6,611 nt of DNA from Bacillota bacterium (GTDB taxonomy: Bacteria > Bacillota > Negativicutes > Sporomusales > UBA7701), in NCBI GenBank assembly GCA_023415075.1, contig JAEZLU010000149.1, positions 1 to 6,611 of the forward strand, read 5' to 3'. The notes beneath the pieces were generated by a model. That model had not been told where the DNA came from, searched no databases, and saw nothing but the letters and a program-made list of their open reading frames with translations. The position numbers and the translations under genes were made by a program. This document shows positions 1 to 6,428 of the stretch, in pieces (positions within the stretch are counted from its first letter, which is position 1; every line of letters starts with the position of its first letter).

Positions 1-947
1 CCCAGGGCAAGGAGGGCGGCGACGTAGGCCCAGACTGCTCCGCCACCTTCCAGCGTGTTAAGTAGCGTTCCCTGTGCCGGCAGTTCCTGGCCGGCGATGA
101 CGAAGTTGTACCGCAGGGCCATGACGCCGACAAGGCTCAAGAAACCGGCAACGCCGAGCGCGGCGCTCGACCGGTGGGCGAAGGCGACGATAGCCAGGGG
201 GATGATCGTGCCAAGGACGATCTGGATGCCGAGGAAGGAGAACGACCGGGCTCCGGCCACGAGATACTTCGCAACTTCCGTGCCGGAGGAGCCGATCAGG
301 CCGAGGATGATGAGGTGGGCGGCGACGAGTATCAGTTCCAGGAAGACGAACAGCACCTTGAGGGAGTGGAGCGCGTCGTCGGCGGCCGTTTGCGGAATGA
401 GTGTGCCGAACGGCAGGGCCTGGCATACGCTGAGCAGGCTGAGGGCCGCGACGATACCCGATACGAGGAAGAGAACCGGCACGACAGCCGAATTCCACAG
501 CGGGTGCCCAGGGGCGACGGCGAGCAGCACGCCGGTATACAGCCCGAGCGCGACGGCGGCGATTATCCCTGCCCAGCCCCATGCTTTCTGGCGCGAATCG
601 TCGCGCCACACCAGCCAGGCGTAGACAGCGGCGACCAGGTTGTATATCAGCAGAATGTACGAACCCCAGCTCATGACCGAGAGGGGGTTGAAGTTGACGA
701 ACAGATAGAGCGCCCGGAGAGGCTGTCCGAGGTCGACCAGCAGGCTGAGCCCGCCAGGGATGATTGTCGCCAGCGCCAGGGCGCTGAGCGGCTTGGCGAG
801 CGGCCTCATTTGCTTCCAGCCGAATACACTGCCCATTGCGGACAACAGGAGCAGTCCGGCACTCAGGCCCGCCAGGAAAAAGTAGAGGGCGATGAGCGGG
901 CCGAAGGCGATGTTATGTTGAACTTCGTAGACAAGAGTCATGTCCAC
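1..947 (-). CDS. nrfD: NrfD/PsrC-family membrane subunit of the molybdoenzyme complex (C-terminus cut off)
   Basis: This is an integral membrane protein that would anchor the reductase and exchange electrons with the menaquinone/quinone pool. About 315 codons are visible and no stop is reached before the window edge. The translation is very hydrophobic, with roughly eight transmembrane helices plus the start of another. It has family-typical stretches: YFFLAGLSAG in the first helix (about residues 22-31), DLGQPLRAL (about 72-80), NPLSVMSWGSY (about 87-97) and RYNFVIAGQELP near the end (about 279-290). These match the NrfD/PsrC/TtrC type of polytopic subunit, not a cytochrome b anchor. Two starts are possible: GTG at 947 lies 7 nt after an AGGAGG, while ATG at 941 lies 13 nt away. 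I chose GTG for its spacing. The ribosome binding site lies at the end of the ferredoxin gene, so the two are probably translationally coupled. The identity of the family is nearly certain; the exact start is less so. Confidence 0.93.
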   Translation of the reverse strand, partial: MDMTLVYEVQHNIAFGPLIALYFFLAGLSAGLLLLSAMGSVFGWKQMRPLAKPLSALALATIIPGGLSLLVDLGQPLRALYLFVNFNPLSVMSWGSYILLIYNLVAAVYAWLVWRDDSRQKAWGWAGIIAAVALGLYTGVLLAVAPGHPLWNSAVVPVLFLVSGIVAALSLLSVCQALPFGTLIPQTAADDALHSLKVLFVFLELILVAAHLIILGLIGSSGTEVAKYLVAGARSFSFLGIQIVLGTIIPLAIVAFAHRSSAALGVAGFLSLVGVMALRYNFVIAGQELPAQGTLLNTLEGGGAVWAYVAALLAL

Positions 948-951
948 ACGC

Positions 952-1554
952 TTACCTCCTCTCCGTCAACAAGGCCAAATTCGCGTTGGCCAAGGCTTCT
1001 TCCAGGCCGACGTAGTACACCGACGGCTGCGTTCCGAGATCCGGCCGCAACGTCTGGGCGCTGTATTTCCGCACCAGGCGGCTGACTTCGCTGTCAGGGT
1101 CGTTGAAGTCGCCGAAGAAGCGGGCGTGGGAGACGCAGGTGCTTACGCAGGCCGGCAAAAGGCCTGCTTTGACCCGGTCGAGGCACAGGTCGCATTTATC
1201 AGCCACGCCCTTGACGGGATGGAAATAACGCGCGCTGTACGGACAACTGGCGATGCAATACCGGCAGCCGATGCATTTGCTGGAGTCGATTTTGATGACG
1301 CCGCCGTCCTGGTCGCGAAAGGTGGCGTGTACAGGGCAGACGGTCACACACGGCGCGTCCTGACACTGATTGCACAGCCGGGGAAGTTTTACTCTGGTTA
1401 CGTTAGGGTACGCGCCTTTGTCGGCTTCCAGCACCCAGGAGCGAAAACAGTTGTCCGGTACGCTGTTCTCCATCTTGCAGGTCACGGTGCAAGCATGACA
1501 GCCGATGCACCGGCGCAGGTCTATTACCATTCCGTAGCGACTATTGTTGGCCAC
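952..1554 (-). CDS. Four-cluster [4Fe-4S] ferredoxin-type electron-transfer subunit (PsrB/TtrB/DmsB-like)
   Basis: This 200-residue protein should carry electrons from the membrane subunit to the catalytic subunit. Sixteen cysteines fall in four groups, at residues 16/19/22/26, 61/64/69/73, 94/97/100/104 and 121/124/136/140. This is the usual pattern for four cubane clusters in DmsB/PsrB/TtrB/NrfC-type subunits. An extra cysteine at residue 36 lies outside these groups. No signal peptide is visible; family members lacking one usually cross the membrane bound to the Tat-exported catalytic subunit, and I infer the same here. The start is GTG at 1554, preceded at 8 nt by a strong AAGGAGGG, and the first cysteine motif begins 15 residues later. 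The gene overlaps the end of the TorD gene by 14 nt, and its own end carries the ribosome binding site of the NrfD gene, so the order is tightly coupled. Electron-acceptor specificity cannot be read from this subunit. Confidence 0.96.
   Translation of the reverse strand: MANNSRYGMVIDLRRCIGCHACTVTCKMENSVPDNCFRSWVLEADKGAYPNVTRVKLPRLCNQCQDAPCVTVCPVHATFRDQDGGVIKIDSSKCIGCRYCIASCPYSARYFHPVKGVADKCDLCLDRVKAGLLPACVSTCVSHARFFGDFNDPDSEVSRLVRKYSAQTLRPDLGTQPSVYYVGLEEALANANLALLTERR
955..960 (-). promoter_or_regulatory. Ribosome binding site of the NrfD-like gene
   Basis: AGGAGG on the minus strand lies in the last two arginine codons of the ferredoxin gene, directly before its TAA. It is 7 nt from GTG 947 and 13 nt from ATG 941. 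The spacing favours the GTG start and implies coupling to the end of ferredoxin translation. Confidence 0.75.
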
Positions 1555-2197
1555 GGCTACAACCCTCCTTCAAGCCATCCTGTAGTTCATCGAGATCCAC
1601 TTGCACCCAGCCGGCCGCGTACTGCGCGGCGGCGGCGTAGTAGCCGGCCTGTCTGTCGGCAAGCGCTGCGGCAAGCTGCGGCAGCCAGCGCGACAGATGC
1701 TGGACTAGGAAGATTCTCTGCCACTCGGCCCATTTTTCGGCCGCTTCCCCGTCCCCCCGCCTGTGCGCGGTTTCCTCCTGCAGCGCCAGAAAGGCCATAA
1801 AAGCCAATTCGAAACCGATGTGGTCAGGCATGGCGATTTCTCTCAGTGGTTCGAAGATGTCGAGTTGCGAAGGGTCGAACCCGACCGCCATATACAGGGA
1901 CATCACTTCGTGCATGGCCGGACTGCATAGAGAGCCGAACCGTTTATCGGCAGCGTAACCGAGCAGGGTCGATTCGAAAGGCGGCGTGTAGCTTGCCGAC
2001 ATGGGGACAAAGAAACTGTCGAAATACTGCTGCTTGATCTCGTCGACGAGGGCTTCGTCGGCCGGCGGGTAATCCGCCGCAAGCTGGAGCGCATACAGCT
2101 GTTTGGCCAGCGACTGCAAGTCGGGCTCCCGCAGGAAAACGGCGGCAAGAAAGCTATAGATTTCAGCGCGGGAGACTTCTCCGTATGTTGCGTTCAT
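1541..2197 (-). CDS. TorD/DmsD-family molybdoenzyme maturation chaperone
   Basis: This 218-residue, mostly helical protein has no signal peptide or membrane segment and should act in the cytoplasm. TorD-family proteins bind the Tat signal and/or body of a molybdoenzyme apoprotein, protect it, and help cofactor insertion before export. Family marks are the YFDSFFVPMSASYTPPFES stretch at residues 58-76 and the MPDHIGFELAFMAFL block at residues 123-137. The latter contains the characteristic Pro-Asp-His (124-126) followed by Glu and a hydrophobic helix. The length is normal for the family. ATG at 2197 is 9 nt after the stop of the catalytic gene, with a modest AGGT/AAGG sequence overlapping that stop, so coupling is likely. 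Its 3' end overlaps the ferredoxin start by 14 nt. The likely client is the catalytic subunit encoded just upstream. A general DmsD/NarJ-like role cannot be separated from a dedicated one by sequence. Confidence 0.93.
   Translation of the reverse strand: MNATYGEVSRAEIYSFLAAVFLREPDLQSLAKQLYALQLAADYPPADEALVDEIKQQYFDSFFVPMSASYTPPFESTLLGYAADKRFGSLCSPAMHEVMSLYMAVGFDPSQLDIFEPLREIAMPDHIGFELAFMAFLALQEETAHRRGDGEAAEKWAEWQRIFLVQHLSRWLPQLAAALADRQAGYYAAAAQYAAGWVQVDLDELQDGLKEGCSRGQQ
1563..1570 (-). promoter_or_regulatory. Ribosome binding site of the ferredoxin subunit
   Basis: AAGGAGGG on the minus strand lies 8 nt before the GTG at 1554, inside the end of the TorD gene. It decides the non-ATG start and permits translation while the TorD gene is being finished. 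Confidence 0.8.
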
Positions 2198-2206
2198 AAG
2201 CCTTAC

Positions 2207-5200
2207 CTATACTTTCTCGATCCGGAAGGCGCCGCCGTTGCGCCCGGCGGTTCCTGTGGACATCTCGCTGTAGCCGAAGACGGTCTTGACCTTCGGGTCG
2301 GTCAGACTGATGACGCTGAGGTTGACGCCAGTGCCGCGCGAGGCGTCGCCGCCGAGCGTTTTGTCGCCTATCTGATGGGCCCGTGCGCCGTATTCCCAGT
2401 GGCCATAGCCGAAGGCGACGGCGACGGTGCCGCGGGCGATGCCCGGACGGACCTTGAGCTGGCCGACGGCTACGCCACCGGTAGCGGCAATGAGCTTGAC
2501 CTTTTGTCCGTCTTTGAGCCCTTGGGCGCCTGCGTCCTCAGGATTGATCTCGATGGCGTTGGTTTTGTTTAGGTTGCGCAGCGATGTGTTGACAAGCATG
2601 GAGATGCTGCGGAATTTAGCTTTGTAGGAGACGGCCTTGAACGGCCACTTATCTGGTGGGAAGGCCTGTTCGACCGGCGTGCCGTCGGCAAAGGCGTCAG
2701 GGGTATAGCCGATAATACCGGAGTAGGGCTTGCCGGTGAACGAATTCCTGGCCAAAGCCATCCGTTCGATATAGATGTTGACACAACCGGCGTACGGGTA
2801 GTTGTGGTCATCCTTTTTGAAGCCGTCACCATAAGCTTCAAAGCGGCCGCCGCGGGAAATAAGGTACGCGACCTTGGGCCACTCTTCGGCTGTTACGCTG
2901 TGCTTCCAGGCCGCAGCGATTTCGTCGAGAGCCTGTATGTCGGCTTCGCGCTGCGGGAGATCGGGCACGCCGGGGCCGTCAAAGGCGGAATTAGCAGCTG
3001 CTTTCAGGAAGTAATCGGCCGGCTGGTTGAGGGGGTAAAGCTTTTTGTCGGCACCGGGGATGGCGTTGTCGCCGAAGCCCGGCAGCCCCAGCAGCTTGGC
3101 GACATCGATGATGTAGTTTTCATAGCAGGCGAACCGACCGTCACCCAGCTTGGCTGTCATGGGCTGCACCACCGGCCAGCGCAGGGTGTTGACCTTTCCT
3201 GAGCAGTTGCCCTCGGTGTTGGCGATGCCCCAGCTCTCGTACGGGGTAGTGTCCGGCACGATGTAATCCGCCAGGGCGGTCGTTTCGCCCATGAACGCGT
3301 CGATGCTGATGATGAGTGGTACGCGTTCCACTTTCTTGAGCTCGTCCTGGACGGCTTTGCCGCCGGCCGCCGCTGAGGTCATGAGAGGGTTGGACATCCA
3401 GACCATGAGGATTTTTGCCTGGTAAGGATAGCTGTTGGCCGCCGAGAAGATGAACTGGTTATCGGCGGTACCGCCGAAGCTGTACCAGGGCAGACGGGAG
3501 GGGTAGGGATTCTCCCCTTTTTCTTTATTTGCTTTGTATTCGCTGGTTTTCTCGTAGGCGAAGCCTGTCCGGCCGATATTGACGCCCTTAGCCTGCGGCT
3601 TGTTCGCGATGGCAGCCAGGTCGTAACGGGGACCGGGCCCGAAGTTTTTATAGGAATTGCGACGCGTGAGCATGCCGCCCTTCTTGTTATAACTTCCGGT
3701 CAGCGCGGGCAGCAAGTACAGGGAAAACGCAATTTCGAAGCCGTTGGTCGCCGCCGTATTGCCCATGCCATCGACGCCCACTCTGGTACCGTGAGCGGTG
3801 AATTCGGCGGCGATTTCGGCGATGGTGGCCTCGGGCACGCCGCAAATCTTGCTATATTCTTTCAAGTCTGTGGCAAAAACGCTTTCCTTCAGTAGGCAGA
3901 AGGCGGTCTTGACCTTAATTTGCCGGCCAGCGGCATCGGTCACGGTGCCGCTGAACAGGAGATCGCCGGTGACGGACGCACTGTGGATTGCGGGCTGGTT
4001 ACTTGCTTTGTCGATGACGACATAATGCTCGGGTTTCGGTGCAGGCGGCTGCGACTGCGGCGTAGCCGGCACGGCCAGCCCGAGGTCTTCGGCCCGCAGC
4101 AGGCGTCGGTGGTTGAGGTGAGCCGGGTCGTCGATGACGAGATGAGCGGCGTTCGTCCAACTATTGAAGCCTTTAGCCCTGGCAACTGCAAGGTTCGGTG
4201 CCGCAAGATAGTCGTCGTTCACGCGATTATGCTCGATCATCCACCGCATGAGAGCCATGGCGAAGGCGGTGTCGGTCGTCGGCTTTATCGGCACCCAGCG
4301 GGTCTGCTGGCCGGTAGGTGTTACCGCCCCGCCGGCAAGGACGGGATCGACCACGTCGAATTTGAGTTTTCCTTCAGCGGCACGGATGGCCGCCTGCCTG
4401 CCGATGGCCTGCATGGGTTTTCCGCTGTGCCCAGGATAGGCACCGAGGTATAGGATGTATTCGGAATTGGCTGTGTCAGGCTTTAATAGGTTGCCTCCCG
4501 CTATCACCAGCGACGCTGGTGTCTTGGCGCCCCCTCAGGTGAAGCCATGAGAGGCGTTGTTCAGCGTTCCATAGGCCGCTGCGAAGCGGTTGCTGAATAT
4601 CGTCCGACCGTCTCCTCTCCCGCCGATGCATACCAGTTGGTTGGCTTTGGGCCCGAGTTCGGGCTGCTGTGGATCGATGGGGGTGACCAAGTCGCGCACC
4701 TGGCGCAGCCCCTCGATGGCTGCTGTTTCGCCGGTTTCCTTGAACAGTTGGCCGCCTTCCACCGTTTCCTTGACGGCTTGCTCCCAGGTGATCGGTTTCC
4801 ACTTTCCTTCGCCGCGTTTGCCGGTCCGTTTGAGGGGCACAAGGATGCGGTAAGGATCATAGTGGGCCTGGAGTGTCGCGTTGCCGCGGGCGCAAAGCGT
4901 GGCCCGGTGCTTGTGACCCAGCCCTTTGTACGCGCTGAATGCCAGATAGCCCTGCTCCAAGGGGGCGTCATAGGGAAGATGGGGCTCCGTGTTCAGGGGA
5001 TTATAGGGGTTGCCGGCAACCCGCATGATCTGGCCGGTTTTTTTATTGATCTTGACCCGGTTGCCGCAGGAGCTGTAGCATCCCAGGCAGGCGCTGTGCC
5101 GCATGACGATGTCCGGGTTTGTTTTGACCTCCCCGGTTTTCAGGTCGACCGTAGCTTCGAGCTCCTGTCCGCTGCCCGTGGCTTGGGGGAAGCCGGGTGG

Positions 5201-5293
5201 CTGGTCGGCGTACGTTAACCTGCTGAGCCCGATGCCGCTGGCTGCTCCAGCAAAGGCAAGGCCTGAGACTTTCAAGAAATCTCTTCGTTTCAA
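2207..5293 (-). CDS. Selenocysteine-containing Tat-exported molybdopterin oxidoreductase, catalytic subunit (TtrA/ArrA/SrdA/PhsA-like)
   Basis: This is the catalytic subunit of a DMSO-reductase-superfamily respiratory reductase; read through one in-frame UGA it is 1028 residues. The N-terminus MKRRDFLKVSG is followed by a hydrophobic stretch, a Tat signal probably cut near residue 29. Cysteines 69, 72, 76 and 134 would bind the [4Fe-4S] FS0 cluster. The segment NNASHGFT-Sec-GGAKTP puts selenocysteine at residue 253, where PsrA/TtrA/ArrA-type enzymes have the Mo-ligating cysteine. Cofactor-binding stretches follow: YILYLGAYPGHSGKP (about 281-295), PTTDTAFAMAL (about 338-348) and ADYIVPDTTPYESWG (about 675-689). 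The C-terminal dinucleotide-binding domain lies at about 890-1000. The start is TTG at 5293, 8 nt after AAAGGAG; no ATG fits the Tat signal. The length and the PDTTPYESWG region resemble TtrA and its relatives more than FdhA. The substrate (tetrathionate, thiosulfate, polysulfide, selenate or arsenate) is unresolved. TorD, FeS and NrfD genes follow. The split at 4535/4507 seen by standard translation is read here as recoding, not damage. Confidence 0.9.
4505..4534 (-). promoter_or_regulatory. Bacterial SECIS element (stem-loop after UGA)
   Basis: In the mRNA, 13 nt after the UGA, CACCAGC (4521-4515) pairs perfectly with GCUGGUG (4511-4505) around a GUC loop (4514-4512). The loop begins 20 nt after the UGA and has G first, then U. 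Bacterial SECIS elements recognised by SelB typically have a short stem, a G in the first two loop positions, and a loop about 16-37 nt after UGA, so this fits. In E. coli fdhF the critical GU is at positions 23-24 counted from the U of UGA; here it is at 24-25. I do not see the bulged U of fdhF, which is not conserved in all bacterial SECIS elements. The hairpin also encodes residues TPASLV. Confidence 0.82.
4535..4537 (-). other. In-frame UGA read as selenocysteine (residue 253)
   Basis: On the minus strand the codons run AAC AAC GCC TCT CAT GGC TTC ACC TGA GGG GGC GCC AAG ACA CCA. The frame stays open for 252 codons before and 775 codons after, and both halves belong to one protein family. 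The stop falls exactly at the Mo-ligand position of the family. Selenocysteine there is known from formate dehydrogenases. Here the rest of the protein and the operon are of the tetrathionate/thiosulfate/arsenate reductase type. No selA, selB, selC or selD gene is in the window, so decoding capacity of the organism is inferred. Confidence 0.87.
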
Positions 5294-5301
5294 ACGATAT
5301 T

Positions 5302-5308
5302 CTCCTTT
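5302..5308 (-). promoter_or_regulatory. Ribosome binding site of the molybdoenzyme gene
   Basis: AAAGGAG on the minus strand is 8 nt before TTG 5293. Its quality and spacing support the TTG start immediately before the twin-arginine signal. Confidence 0.8.
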
Positions 5309-5329
5309 CTAGATGGATATAGGCAAACA

Positions 5330-5355
5330 AATTGTATTAATGTACTAATACAATT
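5330..5355. promoter_or_regulatory. Perfect palindrome, probable transcription-factor operator
   Basis: AATTGTATTA (5330-5339) and TAATACAATT (5346-5355) are exact reverse complements separated by the six bases ATGTAC. The site is AT-rich in a GC-rich neighbourhood and lies 37-62 nt upstream of the molybdoenzyme start. A TATAAA sequence on the minus strand lies just upstream of it and a CTATAT just downstream. Neither has a convincing -35 partner, so I do not assign a promoter. The arms with GTATTA/TAATAC recall operators of dimeric winged-helix repressors, including GntR/YtrA types. The site lacks the TTGAT-N4-ATCAA form of FNR and the TGTGA form of CRP. The binding protein is unknown; the GntR-type regulator upstream is the obvious candidate. 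Confidence 0.6.
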
Positions 5356-5426
5356 CTGTGGGCTATTTATAACTCCTGCTCCAGGTAGAAATATTTGTCA
5401 TACGGGCATAACTTTTTTGGCCCAAG

Positions 5427-5473
5427 ACAATGGCCCATATAACTTCGTCCGCCGAAATCATATGGGCCATTGT
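5427..5473 (-). other. Long stem-loop after the slipin gene, possible transcript end or mRNA-protecting structure
   Basis: ACAATGGCCCATAT (5427-5440) and ATATGGGCCATTGT (5460-5473) form a perfect 14-bp stem. The 19-nt loop may itself pair TTCG with CGAA. It starts 12 nt after the slipin stop in the direction of transcription. There is no U-run after the stem on the minus strand; the nearby homopolymer reads as A6 in that direction. It is therefore not a canonical intrinsic terminator. It could attenuate read-through into the reductase genes or protect a 3' end. Confidence 0.5.
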
Positions 5474-5485
5474 TCCAACTGCGCT

Positions 5486-6427
5486 TTATTCGCTCTTCGC
5501 TGCCGGCGGGGCTTCGGCCTGCCGGTCGTTGGCCACTTTGGCGACTGCGACGAGCGGCCCGACATTCAGGGCTTCGGCCAACCCGCTCGGTGTAACTACG
5601 AGGCCGCCCTTCTCTTTGAGACCTTCGTAGAGGATGTTCATGGCCCGCAACTGCAAGGCTACAGGGTTATTTTCGTAGACTTTGGCGGCGGTGGCGAAGT
5701 TGTGGGCGATTTCGTTTTCCGCCGTGCCGAGGATTATCCGTGCCCGCCGCTCGCGCTCGGCCTGGGCTTCCCGACTCATGGCGTCTTGCAAATCGATCGG
5801 AATGACGACGTCGCGAATCTCCACGGACTGCACGGAGATGCCCCACGGTCCGGTGCGCTTGTCGATCAGGTCCTGCAGGACTTTGTCAAGGACGTCCCGG
5901 CCGGAAAGGATGTCCGAAAGCATGGAATGGCCGACAACTTCGCGTAAGGCTGTCTGCGCGGTCCAGGCCACGGCTTGCCGGTAGTTCTCGACTTCGAGCG
6001 CCGCTTTTTCGGGGTCCCATACTATCCAGAAGAGGATGGCGTCGACGTTGACGGGGACGGTGTCTTTGGTGAGTGTCTGTTCGGCAATGAAAGGAGTAGC
6101 GACGACGCGCTGGTCGATCCAGTAGGCGACAGTGTCGACGAACGGAACGGTCCAGAAGTGCCCCGGACCTTTAAGCCCCCGGTATTTGCCCAAACGCAGA
6201 ACAACGGCTTTTTCCCACTCGGCGGCAATTTTGAGGGACATGCCGATAAGGAAAGCGCCGGCGAGCGCGGCAACAAACAGCCAGAAGCTGTCGGTAATAT
6301 AGTAGAGCAACAGGCCTGCGCCGACGAAGAGCAAGAAGAGGATTAACGGGAAGAGACTAGGTTCACGGTCCGGACCATGCGGCTCGTTTTCCGCCAGCGG
6401 GCCGCTGGTTGTCACTTTTTTTGCCAT
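5486..6427 (-). CDS. SPFH/band-7 (slipin/stomatin-like) membrane protein
   Basis: This is a 313-residue membrane-scaffold protein of the stomatin/slipin type. A charged N-terminus is followed by two closely spaced hydrophobic segments at about residues 25-42 and 46-65. The SPFH domain then starts with EWEKAVVLRLGKYRGLKGPGHFWTVPFVD (about 70-98). It continues through TKDTVPVNVDAILFWIVWDPEKA (about 120-142) and QTALREVVGHSMLSDILSGRD (about 158-178). SVEIRDVVIP (201-210) leads into a charged helical segment with AMSREAQAERERRARI (216-231), typical of the oligomerising coiled coil. Slipins organise membrane microdomains; a specific role here is not known. ATG at 6427 is chosen because AAAGAGGTG lies at proper distance and the alternative at 6502 would overlap the upstream gene by 74 nt. 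It begins one base after the regulator's stop, so the two are almost certainly cotranscribed. No link to the reductase beyond adjacency is shown. Confidence 0.92.
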   Translation of the reverse strand: MAKKVTTSGPLAENEPHGPDREPSLFPLILFLLFVGAGLLLYYITDSFWLFVAALAGAFLIGMSLKIAAEWEKAVVLRLGKYRGLKGPGHFWTVPFVDTVAYWIDQRVVATPFIAEQTLTKDTVPVNVDAILFWIVWDPEKAALEVENYRQAVAWTAQTALREVVGHSMLSDILSGRDVLDKVLQDLIDKRTGPWGISVQSVEIRDVVIPIDLQDAMSREAQAERERRARIILGTAENEIAHNFATAAKVYENNPVALQLRAMNILYEGLKEKGGLVVTPSGLAEALNVGPLVAVAKVANDRQAEAPPAAKSE

Positions 6428-6428
6428 G

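Noticed and set aside
174..1085. Plus-strand open frame of 303 codons opposite the NrfD-like gene
   Set aside because: The product is highly charged, low in complexity and matches no family I recognise. It is the antisense shadow of a clear multi-pass membrane protein.
940..1800. Plus-strand open frame of 286 codons opposite the ferredoxin and TorD genes
   Set aside because: It is the antisense of two overlapping genes with strong family motifs, lacks a plausible ribosome binding site, and degenerates into Arg/Pro-rich sequence.
2207..4507. Separate protein starting at the GTG at 4507
   Set aside because: There is no ribosome binding site before it. The start is inside the SECIS stem, and the product would lack the Tat signal, the FeS cluster and the Mo ligand.
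4505..4537. Disrupted pseudogene or sequencing error splitting the molybdoenzyme into two proteins
   Set aside because: There is only one stop, no frameshift, and both halves are conserved in the same frame. The stop lies at the Mo-ligand position and a SECIS-like hairpin follows it.
4547..5218. Plus-strand open frame of 223 codons opposite the start of the molybdoenzyme gene
   Set aside because: It is antisense to the Tat/FeS-cluster region of a well-supported gene and has no recognisable domain.
5330..5355. FNR, CRP or Rex binding site
   Set aside because: The palindrome has TTGTATTA-N6-TAATACAA arms, not TTGAT-N4-ATCAA, TGTGA-N6-TCACA or TTGTGAA-N4-TTCACAA.
5427..5473. Canonical Rho-independent terminator
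   Set aside because: No U-run follows the stem on the transcribed strand; the nearby homopolymer reads A6 in that direction.
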